A stretch of DNA of 64,000 nucleotides from an uncultured Nitrospira sp. (GTDB lineage: Bacteria; Nitrospirota; Nitrospiria; Nitrospirales; Nitrospiraceae), in the NCBI GenBank assembly GCA_902500785.1, contig CABVRW010000003.1, forward strand, positions 33,786 through 97,785. The letters run 5' to 3'. The translations under genes were made by a program, and so were the position numbers. Below the pieces are notes generated by a model. It searched no databases, was not told where the DNA came from, and saw only the letters and a program-made list of their open reading frames with translations. Numbering within the stretch: position 1 is the stretch's first letter; every line of letters starts with the position of its first letter. This document shows, in pieces, positions 53,797 through 62,949 of this stretch.

Positions 53797-54237
53797 TCAA
53801 CCCACTTCATCTATTGATGGCCCCAACCCCAGTTGCGCCCGCAACAAATCGTGACGGGTAATCGAACGGACCACCTTGCCATCCTGCACCACCGGTAAGA
53901 TCTGAAACCCCATCTCAAACATACGCGCGACGCAGCTCAACGTGGTGTCTTCCTTCACGCCCACAAACGCCGAGTTCATGATGTCTTGCGCTCTCGCCTT
54001 TGAGAGATCCAACCCCTTGTCGATCGCCCGAATCACATCCCCTTCATTGATGAAGCCAAGAAACTCATAGGCTTCGCCCACCACGGGCGCGCCCCCCACA
54101 TGGTTCGTGACCATTTCAATCGCCACATCCATCGCGCTGTCCTCCGGCCTGAATTGCCGAATGGTCGTCCCCACGATATCCCCTACCACGCGATAGCCCT
54201 CAGCCGGGTTGCCCGCCACATTGTTAATGACCTTCAT
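53797..54237 (-). CDS. CBS-domain pair protein
   Basis: A 146-residue protein of two CBS modules (about 25-75 and 85-135; key patterns DSAMDVAIEMVTNHVGGAPVV and TLSCVARMFEMGFQILPVV, each with the trailing GxIT/RSITRHDLL-type end). CBS pairs bind adenosyl nucleotides and sense energy state. No attached enzyme domain. GGGAGG precedes the ATG. Confidence 0.85.
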   Translation of the reverse strand: MKVINNVAGNPAEGYRVVGDIVGTTIRQFRPEDSAMDVAIEMVTNHVGGAPVVGEAYEFLGFINEGDVIRAIDKGLDLSKARAQDIMNSAFVGVKEDTTLSCVARMFEMGFQILPVVQDGKVVRSITRHDLLRAQLGLGPSIDEVG

Positions 54238-54424
54238 GATAGCCTCCCTTGTTGTCCATCCGAATGATCACGCTTTGGAATCTATAGCGGTTCATGCATG
54301 GGTTCGACACTGGGGAGACCCCTATACTCCCTATCTGACACCAGAAACTTGTAGATTAGGATGCCGCTCCTGTTAAATGCAGCGGTACAGACTCCCGCAT
54401 CCCAATCGCATAGAGGGACGCCCC

Positions 54425-54754
54425 ATGACCATCCCATGGACCACGGCATGGCTTCTGGCTAAGAAACTGCTACCAGTGGTCATTGACAAGGCTCCGGATC
54501 TGATCAAGACCTTCGAACGATTTCGCACGGTTCCTCACACGCCGCGTCCCACTCCAGTCGATCCTGGGCTTGCGGCACTTCAAGACCACATCAACACGCA
54601 GCTGCAAACCATTGCCACCCAGGATGACGCTATCAGACAGCTTCACGCGGCATTGGTGACAACCAGACGTTCTCTGGCGATCGCGTGGACAATACTCGCA
54701 GCGATGGCCCTCCTCTCCGTCGCAATGATCGCGTACCTCTACTCCCGGCCCTGA
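54425..54754 (+). CDS. Small tail-anchored membrane protein
   Basis: A 109-residue protein with an amphipathic start, a coiled-coil-like middle (about 48-80) and one C-terminal membrane helix (about 83-105, IAWTILAAMALLSVAMIAYL). No family is recognised. It stands alone between two minus-strand genes. Confidence 0.5.
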   Translation: MTIPWTTAWLLAKKLLPVVIDKAPDLIKTFERFRTVPHTPRPTPVDPGLAALQDHINTQLQTIATQDDAIRQLHAALVTTRRSLAIAWTILAAMALLSVAMIAYLYSRP

Positions 54755-54924
54755 AACCATAGCCGGCGAAGAAGGCACTGTGCTGATGCAACTAAGTTTT
54801 TTGTGATCGCCAGATGCCGCCTGATCGCGGCGACTCAATAGGAATGGTCTCTGCTAGGAGCGAGCTACGGAAGCGCAGGACTGCGCGGTCGATGTGAAGG
54901 AGGGCTAGAGGTGGGCGAACAGGT

Positions 54925-55677
54925 TCAGCCGGCGTACTCGTAGGAGAGATCGCGGGTTTGGACGAGTTTGACGAGTTGGAGGCTTCCCGCGGGGATTGCC
55001 GATGCGAGACGGTCCCACACGGCCTTGGCCAAATATTCACCAGTCACGGACGGGGTGGCCAACACGATGCGCAGATCTCGCCCGTCGAACGCCGACAGCA
55101 CGCGCTCCTTCAGGAGACGATCCAACGCAACGATATCCGTGACCATACCGGTCTCACAATCGATCGGTCCATGCACCGATACGAACAGATCCCACGTATG
55201 CCCACGATGCCCATCATGCACAGCGGTAAACGAACACCGTCTGGTCACCGACGCAACCTCGAGCCCGGCCTCTGCCGTGAGAGCGGCGCAGAGATCTTCA
55301 TCCTCGTACAAAGATAGTCGTTGGAGGGTGCCGATATCCGGCTGCGCTTGTAGTTTGTCCCACAGGACCCGCGCAATATTTTCGGAGGTTGGAATCTGGT
55401 GCTCGAAATAGGGCAAGTCCAGATTGAGATGCTTGTGATCAAACTCCTCCAGTACCTGCAACAACACTCGCTTCAAATCAAAGAGGTTCACGACCATGCC
55501 GGTTCGCTGATCCACCTCTCCCGCCACGGTCACTTCCAACATATAGTTGTGTCCATGCCCGGGATCGTTATTACAGGCGCCGAACATGGCGCGGTTCTTG
55601 GCGGCATCCCACTCCGGCTTGTGGTATCGGTGAGACGCGCAAAACTCAATACGTTTGTTGAGGAGGACAGACGCCAT
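54925..55677 (-). CDS. Fused double 6-pyruvoyl-tetrahydropterin synthase-like protein
   Basis: A 250-residue protein of two PTPS/QueD-type domains in tandem. The first (about 1-125) has the zinc ligands in ASHRYH and GHGHNY, the Cys in GACNNDPGHGHNY, and PTSEN with the conserved Glu. The second (about 126-250) has CSFTAVHDGHRGHTW and VTGEYLA, so it retains several ligand histidines but lacks the first part of the zinc site and is probably less active. PTPS enzymes make pterin intermediates, and QueD makes carboxy-tetrahydropterin for queuosine. It lies at the end of the minus-strand cluster of peroxide-stress genes. Confidence 0.85.
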   Translation of the reverse strand: MASVLLNKRIEFCASHRYHKPEWDAAKNRAMFGACNNDPGHGHNYMLEVTVAGEVDQRTGMVVNLFDLKRVLLQVLEEFDHKHLNLDLPYFEHQIPTSENIARVLWDKLQAQPDIGTLQRLSLYEDEDLCAALTAEAGLEVASVTRRCSFTAVHDGHRGHTWDLFVSVHGPIDCETGMVTDIVALDRLLKERVLSAFDGRDLRIVLATPSVTGEYLAKAVWDRLASAIPAGSLQLVKLVQTRDLSYEYAG

Positions 55678-55750
55678 AGGAACCAATTCTCATAAGACCG
55701 TGGTCAAGGGGGATCCATGCAGTTGCGCATGGATCATTTCAAGAGGAACA

Positions 55751-56341
55751 TTACTCGACCGTGCCCAAATCCTCAAGCCATTCCTGTCGCGTCATCCAAG
55801 GGACCTCTGCTTCGGCTTCATACCCAGCATGGCGAACCCCAAGCGCGACTCGGGCAGCCGGATCTGCCATGGCCTTCACCATGGCAGGCGTTGGGCGAAA
55901 GCGAACAAAATGTACGGCACTGATTTTCGTCTCATGGCTATGGCCTCCCTCAAACTCGCCGTACACAACCTCTCCACCGACCCGGAGGCCGACCTTCTGG
56001 CCGTGATCCAACCCCATGAACAGATCAAGCCAGTGCTTCATCGTGTCGGGATCGGTGAGTTCGATCAAGAGGGTCGCGCTCAATTCACCAGTGCCCGGGA
56101 GTAGAGCATTGTAAACATCCAATTCCTCCTGGACTTTCTGTGGGTCGAAGATCCGCTCGACGCGAATCATTTCCTGAACTTGGAAACGCAAAGTTTCCCG
56201 ATTCTCAAAGACCAACGTGATCTTCTCGCCAAGACCAATCCGCCGCCGCCGTTTCAGCTCAATGATGGTCTGACGATAGGCATCGCGCTGCCGCTCGTAT
56301 TCGTCGTAAGGAATCAGTTCGTGTGGCGTCAGAAATTTCAT
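55751..56341 (-). CDS. DUF3501 protein
   Basis: A 196-residue protein with the DUF3501 pattern (LTPHELIPYDEYERQR, RRRRIGLGEKITLVFENRETLRFQVQEM, and GGEVVYGEF). The family is commonly next to rubrerythrin and GlpC-like Fe-S oxidoreductase genes, as here, and may assist that system. Its molecular function is unknown. It is separated by 49 bp from the Fe-S gene. Confidence 0.82.
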   Translation of the reverse strand: MKFLTPHELIPYDEYERQRDAYRQTIIELKRRRRIGLGEKITLVFENRETLRFQVQEMIRVERIFDPQKVQEELDVYNALLPGTGELSATLLIELTDPDTMKHWLDLFMGLDHGQKVGLRVGGEVVYGEFEGGHSHETKISAVHFVRFRPTPAMVKAMADPAARVALGVRHAGYEAEAEVPWMTRQEWLEDLGTVE

Positions 56342-56390
56342 GGTCTAGCGCGAGATGCAATGAGATCCTTGCTGAGCATTATGCCATCCG

Positions 56391-57677
56391 CTACGAGGCG
56401 CGCGGATCTCTTGGCAATCCATAGGCGTCGCGCACGACCTGGATAGGATGCTGCGCGACCTTCCCTCCCACATGGGCTGCGGCCCCAGCCTGATCGAGCT
56501 GAAGCCCCGCCAGTGGACAGTCGGATGCGAGCACATCAGCCGGTGCCTGTTCGACCATGCGGACGGCTTTTTGCGCAATCTTCATAGAAAGAGGGAAAAA
56601 CTCGACCTTGGCCGACCAGGACCCGTCATGCCCGGAGCACTTTTCGATCACCTCGACCTGCGCCCCGGCACACTCCATGAGTTCCTTCGATTTGAAACCG
56701 ATATTTTGATCCCGCAGATGGCACGGCACCTGGTAGGCCACGCGACCCGGCTTCTGCGTGAAATCCATAGCCAAGCCGCCCTCACGTTTGAGCTGCATGA
56801 GATACTCGGAAATATCGTACGTATGCTCGGCCAGCCGTTTCGCATCCTCCCCGGCAACCAGATTCACATACTCCCGCTTCACCATGAGACTGCAGCTGGG
56901 GGTGGGAATAACCACATCGTACCCCTGATCCACCCATGACTTCAGCGATGCGATCGTGCGCTCTGCCGCCGTCACCATCGCCGCGGTATCGCCGATATCA
57001 AACGACGGCATGCCGCAGCAAGACTGGTCTGGCAAGGCCACCTGCACCCCATTTTTCTCGAGCACCTGCACGGCCGCTTTACCCACATCGGTAGCTTGAT
57101 AGTTGACCAAACAACCGGCAAACAAGGCGGTTTTCTTCCCGGCAGTCACCTTGCTGGACGAAGACCGCTTCGCCCACCAACGTACAAAGGTTTCACGCTG
57201 ATAGTGCAACACCTGCCGGTCACGATGCACACCGAGCAGGGTCTGCATGAGGCCTCGCAACCACCCCTGACCGAGTCCCCAATTGACCACCGGCGCGAAT
57301 GCGCTGTTCATCCGCCCCAGCAGGTCGGTCCTCGTCAGCAGCCAATCCCGCCAGCGGGTCCCACGGTCTGCAGCCAACCGCTTTTTCCAGACCGCCATCA
57401 AGAGGGGAAAGTCGATTCCATATTGATGCGGCGGGGTATACGGACAATGGTTGAAACAGAGTTTGCAATAGTAACATTCGTCGACGACCCGATGATGATC
57501 GGTCGGAGTCAATTTCGTGACGTCGCTCTCATACTCATCAATCCGATCCAGCAGCGTGTTGAAGGATGGACAGAGATTAAAACAACGGCGGCAGCCGTCA
57601 CACACATCGTAAATCCGCAACGTCTCCTTTTCGAGCGCTGCCGGATTGATGGATTGAAGCAGGCGAAGTTCTTTCAC
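56391..57677 (-). CDS. GlpC-like Fe-S oxidoreductase
   Basis: A 428-residue protein. It has two [4Fe-4S] ferredoxin motifs (CDGCRRCFNLCPSF and CYYCKLCFNHCPYTPP, about 26-80) and two cysteine-rich CCG-type modules (DQSCCGMPSFDIG near 212 and the region CAGAQVEVIEKCSGHDGSW near 340). This is the heterodisulfide-reductase/GlpC-type subunit architecture, which passes electrons between an electron donor and a partner protein. It lies between DUF3501 and rubrerythrin. I infer it feeds electrons to rubrerythrin. The start is GTG with no strong ribosome site. Confidence 0.85.
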   Translation of the reverse strand: MKELRLLQSINPAALEKETLRIYDVCDGCRRCFNLCPSFNTLLDRIDEYESDVTKLTPTDHHRVVDECYYCKLCFNHCPYTPPHQYGIDFPLLMAVWKKRLAADRGTRWRDWLLTRTDLLGRMNSAFAPVVNWGLGQGWLRGLMQTLLGVHRDRQVLHYQRETFVRWWAKRSSSSKVTAGKKTALFAGCLVNYQATDVGKAAVQVLEKNGVQVALPDQSCCGMPSFDIGDTAAMVTAAERTIASLKSWVDQGYDVVIPTPSCSLMVKREYVNLVAGEDAKRLAEHTYDISEYLMQLKREGGLAMDFTQKPGRVAYQVPCHLRDQNIGFKSKELMECAGAQVEVIEKCSGHDGSWSAKVEFFPLSMKIAQKAVRMVEQAPADVLASDCPLAGLQLDQAGAAAHVGGKVAQHPIQVVRDAYGLPRDPRAS

Positions 57678-57788
57678 GGGAGGGACGTCCTTGCAACGAG
57701 CATCGACCGGGACGAACGACAGGGTGGGCGGACATGCCTCCGACCCACCCGGTCACTTCTACGGCATCGACACCATGACCGAAGCCAG

Positions 57789-58214
57789 TTACTGCTTCAA
57801 GCTATCGAGGCCCTTCGTAAACCGATTGGCATGAGACCGCTCTGCTTTAGCCAAGGTCTCGAACCATTCCGCCAATTCCGAGAACCCTTCGTCGCGCGCC
57901 GTCTTGGCCATCCCGGGATACATCTGCGTGTATTCGTACGTTTCCCCTTCGATGGCGGACTTCAAATTCGCTTCCGTATTCCCGATCGGGACACCAGTGG
58001 CGGGATCACCGACTTCCTTGAGAAAATCCAAGTGGCCAAACGCATGACCGGTTTCTGCTTCAGACGTGTCTCGGAACAATCCGCCCACATCCGGATATCC
58101 TTCAATATCGGCGCGGCGCGCGAAGTAGAGGTAACGCCGGTTAGCTTGTGACTCTCCGGCGAACGCGTGCTTGAGATTCTCGTGACTCTTCGTACCCTTC
58201 AAACTGTTTCCCAT
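57789..58214 (-). CDS. Rubrerythrin without rubredoxin domain
   Basis: A 141-residue ferritin-like di-iron protein. Helices carry the ligands E-x2-H in [33 protein letters not shown] and AERSHANRF. The C-terminal rubredoxin domain is absent, as in sulerythrin/erythrin-like proteins. It reduces hydrogen peroxide, probably with electrons from the neighbouring Fe-S protein. AAGGAGG precedes the ATG. Confidence 0.9.
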   Translation of the reverse strand: MGNSLKGTKSHENLKHAFAGESQANRRYLYFARRADIEGYPDVGGLFRDTSEAETGHAFGHLDFLKEVGDPATGVPIGNTEANLKSAIEGETYEYTQMYPGMAKTARDEGFSELAEWFETLAKAERSHANRFTKGLDSLKQ

Positions 58215-58250
58215 ACACTCCTCCTTGGGTAAATTGACGTCTGCGTAGTC

Positions 58251-58703
58251 CTATCCGCAATGCTCCACAGCGTCAGGCCTTGTCTGCTGACAATCCGCAC
58301 AATATCCATAAAACTCTACCCGATACCCGAGCACGTGAAATCCCCCCGCCTGGCGGCTTGAGACAGCCAATCGATTCAGCTCCTCGTCCATCACATCCAC
58401 GATCCGGCCGCATCCTCGACAGATCAGATGATGGTGCACCGTCACGTTTCCATCGAACCGCGCCACCTCATGACCCACGTTGACTTCCTGCACCAAACCG
58501 GCCTGCCGCAATGCCCCGAGTGTGTAGTACACGGTATTCCGTGACATCATCGGATGCTGCCGCTTGACCGTTCGGTACAGCTCATCGGCGGTCGGGTGGC
58601 TCGTGTCCTCCGCCAACGCCGCGTAGATGGCCGCCCGCTGGCGCGTTACTCGCACCGCGTGCCGACGAAAACGCGCCTCAATCTCCCAGGGCCTCAGTTT
58701 CAT
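58251..58703 (-). CDS. perR: Fur-family peroxide regulator (PerR-like)
   Basis: A 150-residue Fur-family protein. A winged helix occupies the N-terminal half (HPTADELYRTVKRQHPMMSRNTVYYTL), with metal ligands in FDGNVTVHHHLIC, a structural zinc site CRGC and CADC, and a C-terminal His/Cys tail. The neighbouring rubrerythrin and Fe-S genes identify it as PerR-like rather than Fur or Zur. ATG 58703 matches the family start; a longer in-frame start at 58742 is possible. It probably regulates the whole minus-strand cluster. Confidence 0.85.
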   Translation of the reverse strand: MKLRPWEIEARFRRHAVRVTRQRAAIYAALAEDTSHPTADELYRTVKRQHPMMSRNTVYYTLGALRQAGLVQEVNVGHEVARFDGNVTVHHHLICRGCGRIVDVMDEELNRLAVSSRQAGGFHVLGYRVEFYGYCADCQQTRPDAVEHCG

Positions 58704-58928
58704 GGCAAAGATAACTAGACAGGAATGATTCCTACATAGCATGGAGGGCTATCATACAGCAAGGCTGGCGCGGCTGCGGTGAGTGGCTCAGGCTGGATCA
58801 CACGCCTCGCCATGACATGTCGAACACCACCAAAAGCGAGCGACATGACACGCACACGAACGATGATGTCCTGATCTGGTCGTGGAAGGGCTGAGCGAGG
58901 ATCGAATCGGCCGATAGAACGCTGACAA

Positions 58929-59486
58929 CTAGCGGCTGTTATCGCGCGGAATCTCCGCCATCATGTCCGCCAGACACTTGTATGCTTGATCTTTCGCTGA
59001 CAGCAGCGGCGTCTTCGTCGGCCAGGCAATGGCGAGGGCCGGATCGTTCCATACAATCCCCCGCTCATCCTGCGGCGAATACACCTCCGTACACTTGTAT
59101 AGAAACCCTGCTTCCTCGCTCAGCACACAAAATCCATGGGCAAATCCGGGAGGGATATACAACTGCCGCATGTTGCTATCGGATAACTCTATTCCATACC
59201 ATCGTCCGAACGTCGGTGACCCTTGCCGAATATCAACCGCTACATCGTAGACGGCACCCTTCACGACCGTGACCAATTTCCCTTGAGGCCGAGCGAGCTG
59301 ATAATGGAGCCCGCGCAACGTGCCGCGAACGGACCAAGAAAAGTTATCCTGCACGAAGGGTCTGTCGATTCCAGCGGCGTCATACCGCGATGCACGGAAG
59401 ATCTCGACGAACTTTCCCCGCGCATCCCCAAATACATCAGGTTCAATTTGAAAGAGGCCCTTGAGCGGCGTTGGCATAATCTGCAT
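58929..59486 (-). CDS. rfbC: dTDP-4-dehydrorhamnose 3,5-epimerase
   Basis: A 185-residue cupin-type epimerase. FVQDNFSWSVRGTLRGLHYQ has the His-containing core, VKGAVYDVAVDIRQGSPTFG follows, and LYIPPGFAHGFCVLSEEAGFLYKCTEVY holds the catalytic Tyr/His region. It catalyses a step of dTDP-L-rhamnose synthesis. AGGAGG lies five bases before the ATG. The other rfb/rml genes are not in the window. Confidence 0.93.
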   Translation of the reverse strand: MQIMPTPLKGLFQIEPDVFGDARGKFVEIFRASRYDAAGIDRPFVQDNFSWSVRGTLRGLHYQLARPQGKLVTVVKGAVYDVAVDIRQGSPTFGRWYGIELSDSNMRQLYIPPGFAHGFCVLSEEAGFLYKCTEVYSPQDERGIVWNDPALAIAWPTKTPLLSAKDQAYKCLADMMAEIPRDNSR

Positions 59487-59675
59487 GACACCTCCTGCAT
59501 CACATCGCGTCGGGTCGAACGTGCGCCATCATACCTCGTTCCGTTCCACGGGAAAAGCAGTCCATGGACGCCGCCCACCGCCCGTCCGCTCACGCACCTT
59601 GCGGTACTGAGGCCTCTTCGCCCACACTGGGGTTGACTCGCGCATTGAGAGCAGAGAATGAACTGCGACGGGCGG

Positions 59676-60077
59676 TCAATTACGATCAGCGGGGCCAGAG
59701 GTCGGCGGCGGGTCAGGATACAGCTTCTGCAAACGATCGATCAACGGCTCTGCAGCGGGACTGCTGGGACGGGTCGGATCGCTGGGGGCATGATCCCAAG
59801 TCAACACGGAAATCCCCGCCTCGGCAAAAAGCTGACGAATGGTGGCAACCAGGGCGTCCAGCGTCAACTCCGTGCCGGATCGCACGTCCAAGACACGTTC
59901 TCGAGGTGTGGTAGGTGGCGGATCGGTGCTCACGAGCGCCCAGCAGGCGTCGAACACCCTGCGTCGGAGATCTTCAGGAACATTGAGTGTGTCCAGGTCG
60001 GACGTGCACAAGGCCGACACCACTAAGACAAACTGCAGATCAGGCATTCCGGGTCGCTGGATATTGAGGGATTGCAT
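59676..60077 (-). CDS. Small protein of unknown function
   Basis: A 133-residue protein with a short hydrophobic start and a mixed alpha/beta body, Pro-rich at the C-terminus (DPPPTSGPADRN). ATG 60077 is favoured because a longer frame extends through sequence of non-coding appearance. It is divergent from the ubiquitin-like gene, 102 bp apart. No motif recognised. Confidence 0.45.
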   Translation of the reverse strand: MQSLNIQRPGMPDLQFVLVVSALCTSDLDTLNVPEDLRRRVFDACWALVSTDPPPTTPRERVLDVRSGTELTLDALVATIRQLFAEAGISVLTWDHAPSDPTRPSSPAAEPLIDRLQKLYPDPPPTSGPADRN

Positions 60078-60179
60078 AATGATAATATTAGTCGCGGCGA
60101 CCGGGGGAGTCAATTTTCGTCGCTCGCCCACGCAGCACAATGGAAACCACGACAGACTGACTGAGAGGACACCAGTCGC

Positions 60180-60452
60180 ATGATTACGATTACGCTGATG
60201 GGACAACTTCAGACCACGGACGGAGAACGGGACCTCGCCTGTGAGCTCCCCACCCCTGTGACCGTGCGGCAGGTCATTCAGCGGCAAGGCCGCGGGCTCC
60301 GTCACATGCTCCAACTCTTGCGAGAGAAAAAGGTCCTGGTCACAATCAACAAACGCATTGCCAGTGAAGACTCTCTAGTGCAAGACGGAGATGCAGTGCG
60401 TTTTGTAGGGCATGACGGCACAGGGGGAAGCGGACTCGCACCGTCTTTTTAG
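60180..60452 (+). CDS. MoaD/ThiS-like ubiquitin-fold protein with altered C-terminus
   Basis: A 90-residue beta-grasp protein. ITITLMGQLQTTDGERD begins the fold and VLVTINKRIASEDSLVQDGDAVRFV matches the ThiS/MoaD core. Functional carriers end in Gly-Gly, where the sulfur is attached; here the GG (in HDGTGGSG) is followed by six more residues, so it would need processing or does not act as a sulfur carrier. GAGAGGA precedes the ATG. Confidence 0.7.
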   Translation: MITITLMGQLQTTDGERDLACELPTPVTVRQVIQRQGRGLRHMLQLLREKKVLVTINKRIASEDSLVQDGDAVRFVGHDGTGGSGLAPSF

Positions 60453-60506
60453 CATCTCGTCCCGCTCACTGTCCTAACGACACCTCCTGTTGCTGCCAAA
60501 AATGCG

Positions 60507-60541
60507 AAGGCCGGTGCTCTCCATGACGGAGCACCGGCCTT
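60507..60541. terminator. Bidirectional hairpin terminator
   Basis: A 13-bp perfect stem (AAGGCCGGTGCTC / GAGCACCGGCCTT) with a nine-base loop, between the convergent ThiS-like and HU genes. T-rich sequence follows on the plus strand and A-rich sequence precedes on the other side (T-rich for the minus strand). Confidence 0.75.
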
Positions 60542-60567
60542 TCAATCCATGAGAGGAACGAGGCAGT

Positions 60568-60855
60568 TTACTTCTTTCCGAGAATCGAATCTTTGGCCAT
60601 CTTCGCGACGCGGAACTTCACCACGCGCTTGGCGGGAATCTTAATCGGCTCACCCGTCTGCGGGTTCCGGCCCATGCGCGCCTTTCGATTGGCCAGTACC
60701 AGCTTCCCGATGCCAGGCACCACGAAGGCATTCTTCGCCTCGCGATAGGCGAGAGCGGCAAAATCGTCCAAGAATTGGACGGCCGTCTTTTTCGTAATCC
60801 CCGCCTTCCCAGCAAGATGGTCAGCAATCTGCGATTTCGTCATCGACTTGGCCAT
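60568..60855 (-). CDS. HU-family DNA-binding protein
   Basis: A 95-residue histone-like protein: MTKSQIADHLAGKAGITKKTA, then the DNA-binding arm region VPGIGKLVLANRKARMGRNPQTGEPIKIPA and VVKFRVAKMAKD. Dimers bend DNA in the nucleoid. The C-terminus has no extension. A 296-bp region without genes lies upstream (60856-61151). Confidence 0.95.
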   Translation of the reverse strand: MAKSMTKSQIADHLAGKAGITKKTAVQFLDDFAALAYREAKNAFVVPGIGKLVLANRKARMGRNPQTGEPIKIPAKRVVKFRVAKMAKDSILGKK

Positions 60856-61151
60856 GCGTTCCTCCCTTTGAACAACGAATGAAAGTGAACTGACTTGAGT
60901 GGTCTGCGATCCATAAACTCGTACGTACAGAGGTGGAGCCGGAAATCTGCGCGTGTCCTGCAGAATCAGTCCGAAAACAGGGCGAGAGTGTATCCAAAGG
61001 CCTAGGGGCTGTCAAGAGCTGCAAAATGGAAATCCGCGCACCCAACCGGCGATCAGCGCGATTCATGCCCTTGCGCGTTACCCAGGCTGCGGAGTAGAGT
61101 AGGCTCACGCGACACGGCAGATTGAACTATCGAGGAACAAGAGGCGGCTTC

Positions 61152-61709
61152 ATGGGCAAACAACTACCTATTCTTCCCTCCGCGACGCAGCCGGCTGAGG
61201 GCGCTGCGGCTGAAGCGGTCATCTATTCCCGTGTCTTTTGTAAAAACGAGAATGCTCCACCGTTACGACTGCTGGTAGATTTTTTAAAATCACGCGGACA
61301 ACTGCCGATTCTTCCGCCCGACATGGACGACGCCCTGCTGGATGAATGGGCCTGGGTTCAAATTGTGCTGGGTTATGCACAAGAGCGCAAGCCCATCCAT
61401 GTATTTTGCGTTCGCGATCGCGGGAGCTTTCAAGACTTGTTTGAGCAGGAGCGGCAACAATTCCTGGAAAATCTTTCCTCCTTCGACGATATTGAAGCCA
61501 GCTTGGCGCAGGAGCACGTGACTCGAGCGCGATTCATCCTCACTACCCGCATGCTCGAAGCCGACGTGACGGAGGACGGTTACGACTTCAACGGATGGAT
61601 CTTGGAATTTTTCCAAGAACACTGCAACGGCATCGTGCAGATTGATCGGCAAGGATTTTTCTCTCCCAAGGGAGAACTGATCGTCGATCTCTCCATGCCA
61701 GAGGAATAG
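61152..61709 (+). CDS. Soluble protein of unknown function
   Basis: A 185-residue acidic protein with an alpha/beta body, for example LLVDFLKSRGQLPILP, FQDLFEQERQQFLENL and GWILEFFQEHCNGIVQIDRQGF. ATG 61152 is preferred to an in-frame TTG at 61122. It lies five bp before a YkgJ-type gene and probably shares its transcript. Function unknown. Confidence 0.6.
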   Translation: MGKQLPILPSATQPAEGAAAEAVIYSRVFCKNENAPPLRLLVDFLKSRGQLPILPPDMDDALLDEWAWVQIVLGYAQERKPIHVFCVRDRGSFQDLFEQERQQFLENLSSFDDIEASLAQEHVTRARFILTTRMLEADVTEDGYDFNGWILEFFQEHCNGIVQIDRQGFFSPKGELIVDLSMPEE

Positions 61710-61714
61710 GCGCC

Positions 61715-62344
61715 ATGGGGACCCCGGCGTCCTCCGTTCATCCCCTCCCCTTGTTCGAACAAGCCGAGGACTGGTTCCGACGCGCCCGAGCCTCCCTACT
61801 AAGCGCAATCCCTTGCAAGCGGGGCTGCTGCGAGTGCTGTACCGGCATTTTCCCCATCACCCGCCTCGATGCCCTCGAATTACGACGCGGCCTTGAGGAG
61901 CTACCATCCACCGCCAAGAACGCCATCGTCACTCGCGCACGTGACCAGATCGCCGCGATGGAAGAGGCCTACCCCACCCTCAAGTCAAAACCGGCACTGG
62001 ATCAGTGGGCAGACCATATCATCGATGAAATCGTTGAACGGTTCGCTCACCTTCCCTGTCCCGCTTTGGCCTCAGACAGGACCTGCAGCATCTACACCTA
62101 CAGACCTCTCACGTGCCGGACGATGGGCATTCCCATCGAATCCAGCGGGATGATCCATGGCGCCTGCACCGTCCAAACCGCTGTACCCATTATTCGCCTC
62201 TCACCCACCTTCCGAACCGATGCCGACCGAATAGTCGAACACGAGGCGCTCTCCTTATCAATCCTACGCCGAACCCAACCGCTCACCGGCGAGGAGTTTC
62301 TCCTCCCATACGGATTCGTGCCGACTCGTGATTCAACTCCCTAG
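61715..62344 (+). CDS. YkgJ-type cysteine-cluster protein
   Basis: A 209-residue protein with the family's cysteine pattern: CKRGCCECC near residues 34-42, CPAL and CSIYTYRPLTCR near 115-135, which would coordinate an Fe-S cluster or zinc. Family members are often of unknown function; some have been linked to methylation or metal handling. Confidence 0.75.
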   Translation: MGTPASSVHPLPLFEQAEDWFRRARASLLSAIPCKRGCCECCTGIFPITRLDALELRRGLEELPSTAKNAIVTRARDQIAAMEEAYPTLKSKPALDQWADHIIDEIVERFAHLPCPALASDRTCSIYTYRPLTCRTMGIPIESSGMIHGACTVQTAVPIIRLSPTFRTDADRIVEHEALSLSILRRTQPLTGEEFLLPYGFVPTRDSTP

Positions 62345-62391
62345 ACAGCAACGGAAACGCTGTGCTAATGTGGCCAATCTGATCGACGGGA

Positions 62392-62468
62392 GCGCCTGTA
62401 GCTCAGCTGGATAGAGCATCAGCCTCCGGAGCTGAGGGCCACAGGTTCAAATCCTGTCAGGCGCACCA
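62392..62468 (+). tRNA. tRNA-Arg (anticodon CCG)
   Basis: Acceptor GCGCCTG/CAGGCGC with discriminator A and encoded CCA. The anticodon arm is TCAGC-CTCCGGA-GCTGA with anticodon CCG, and the T-arm is CAGG-TTCAAAT-CCTG. 43 bp before a tRNA-Lys gene. Confidence 0.96.
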
Positions 62469-62510
62469 AGCCGTCTCGTGCAGTCAGCAGCGACAATTCA
62501 ATACCCGGTG

Positions 62511-62586
<76 letters not shown>

Positions 62587-62699
62587 TTTTCCGACAACTT
62601 ACGAACCTCTCTTCTCCTCCTTCCCCTTGACTGTGCTACTTTCACGCCGTTGATTAAAAATCTCTACTCCATCCCGAAGACTCTTTAGAATAGGGGCGC

Positions 62700-62949
62700 C
62701 TACCCTTTCATCATGATGGGTGGTTTATACCCCAGCAACTGCTGCACCTTAGCAGAGATCAATTCCACTCTGTGCGAGTATCATCGCGAACGTATGGCGT
62801 AAATCGTGGAAATAATAGTCACCTAATCCCCGCCTTGCGGCTTCGCAACGAAGCGGTCGACCGCACCTCTCCCCCTTCCCCTTGCTCAACGGGTTAATTT
62901 TAGGGTTGCATCTCACGAGGCAACAAGAAGCATCTCCGGCTAGCAGCAA
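62700..62949 (-). pseudogene. Integrase remnant near tRNA-Lys
   Basis: The C-terminal part of a tyrosine recombinase. YFHDLRHTFAMILAQSGID contains the His-x-x-Arg motif. A single extra base (62754, A on the plus strand) shifts the frame after QSGIDL; removing it continues AKVQQLLGYKPP, where the usual LLGH His is Tyr. The catalytic Tyr and the N-terminal half are absent. It is a decayed trace of an element that was probably integrated at the tRNA-Lys or tRNA-Arg gene. Confidence 0.78.
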
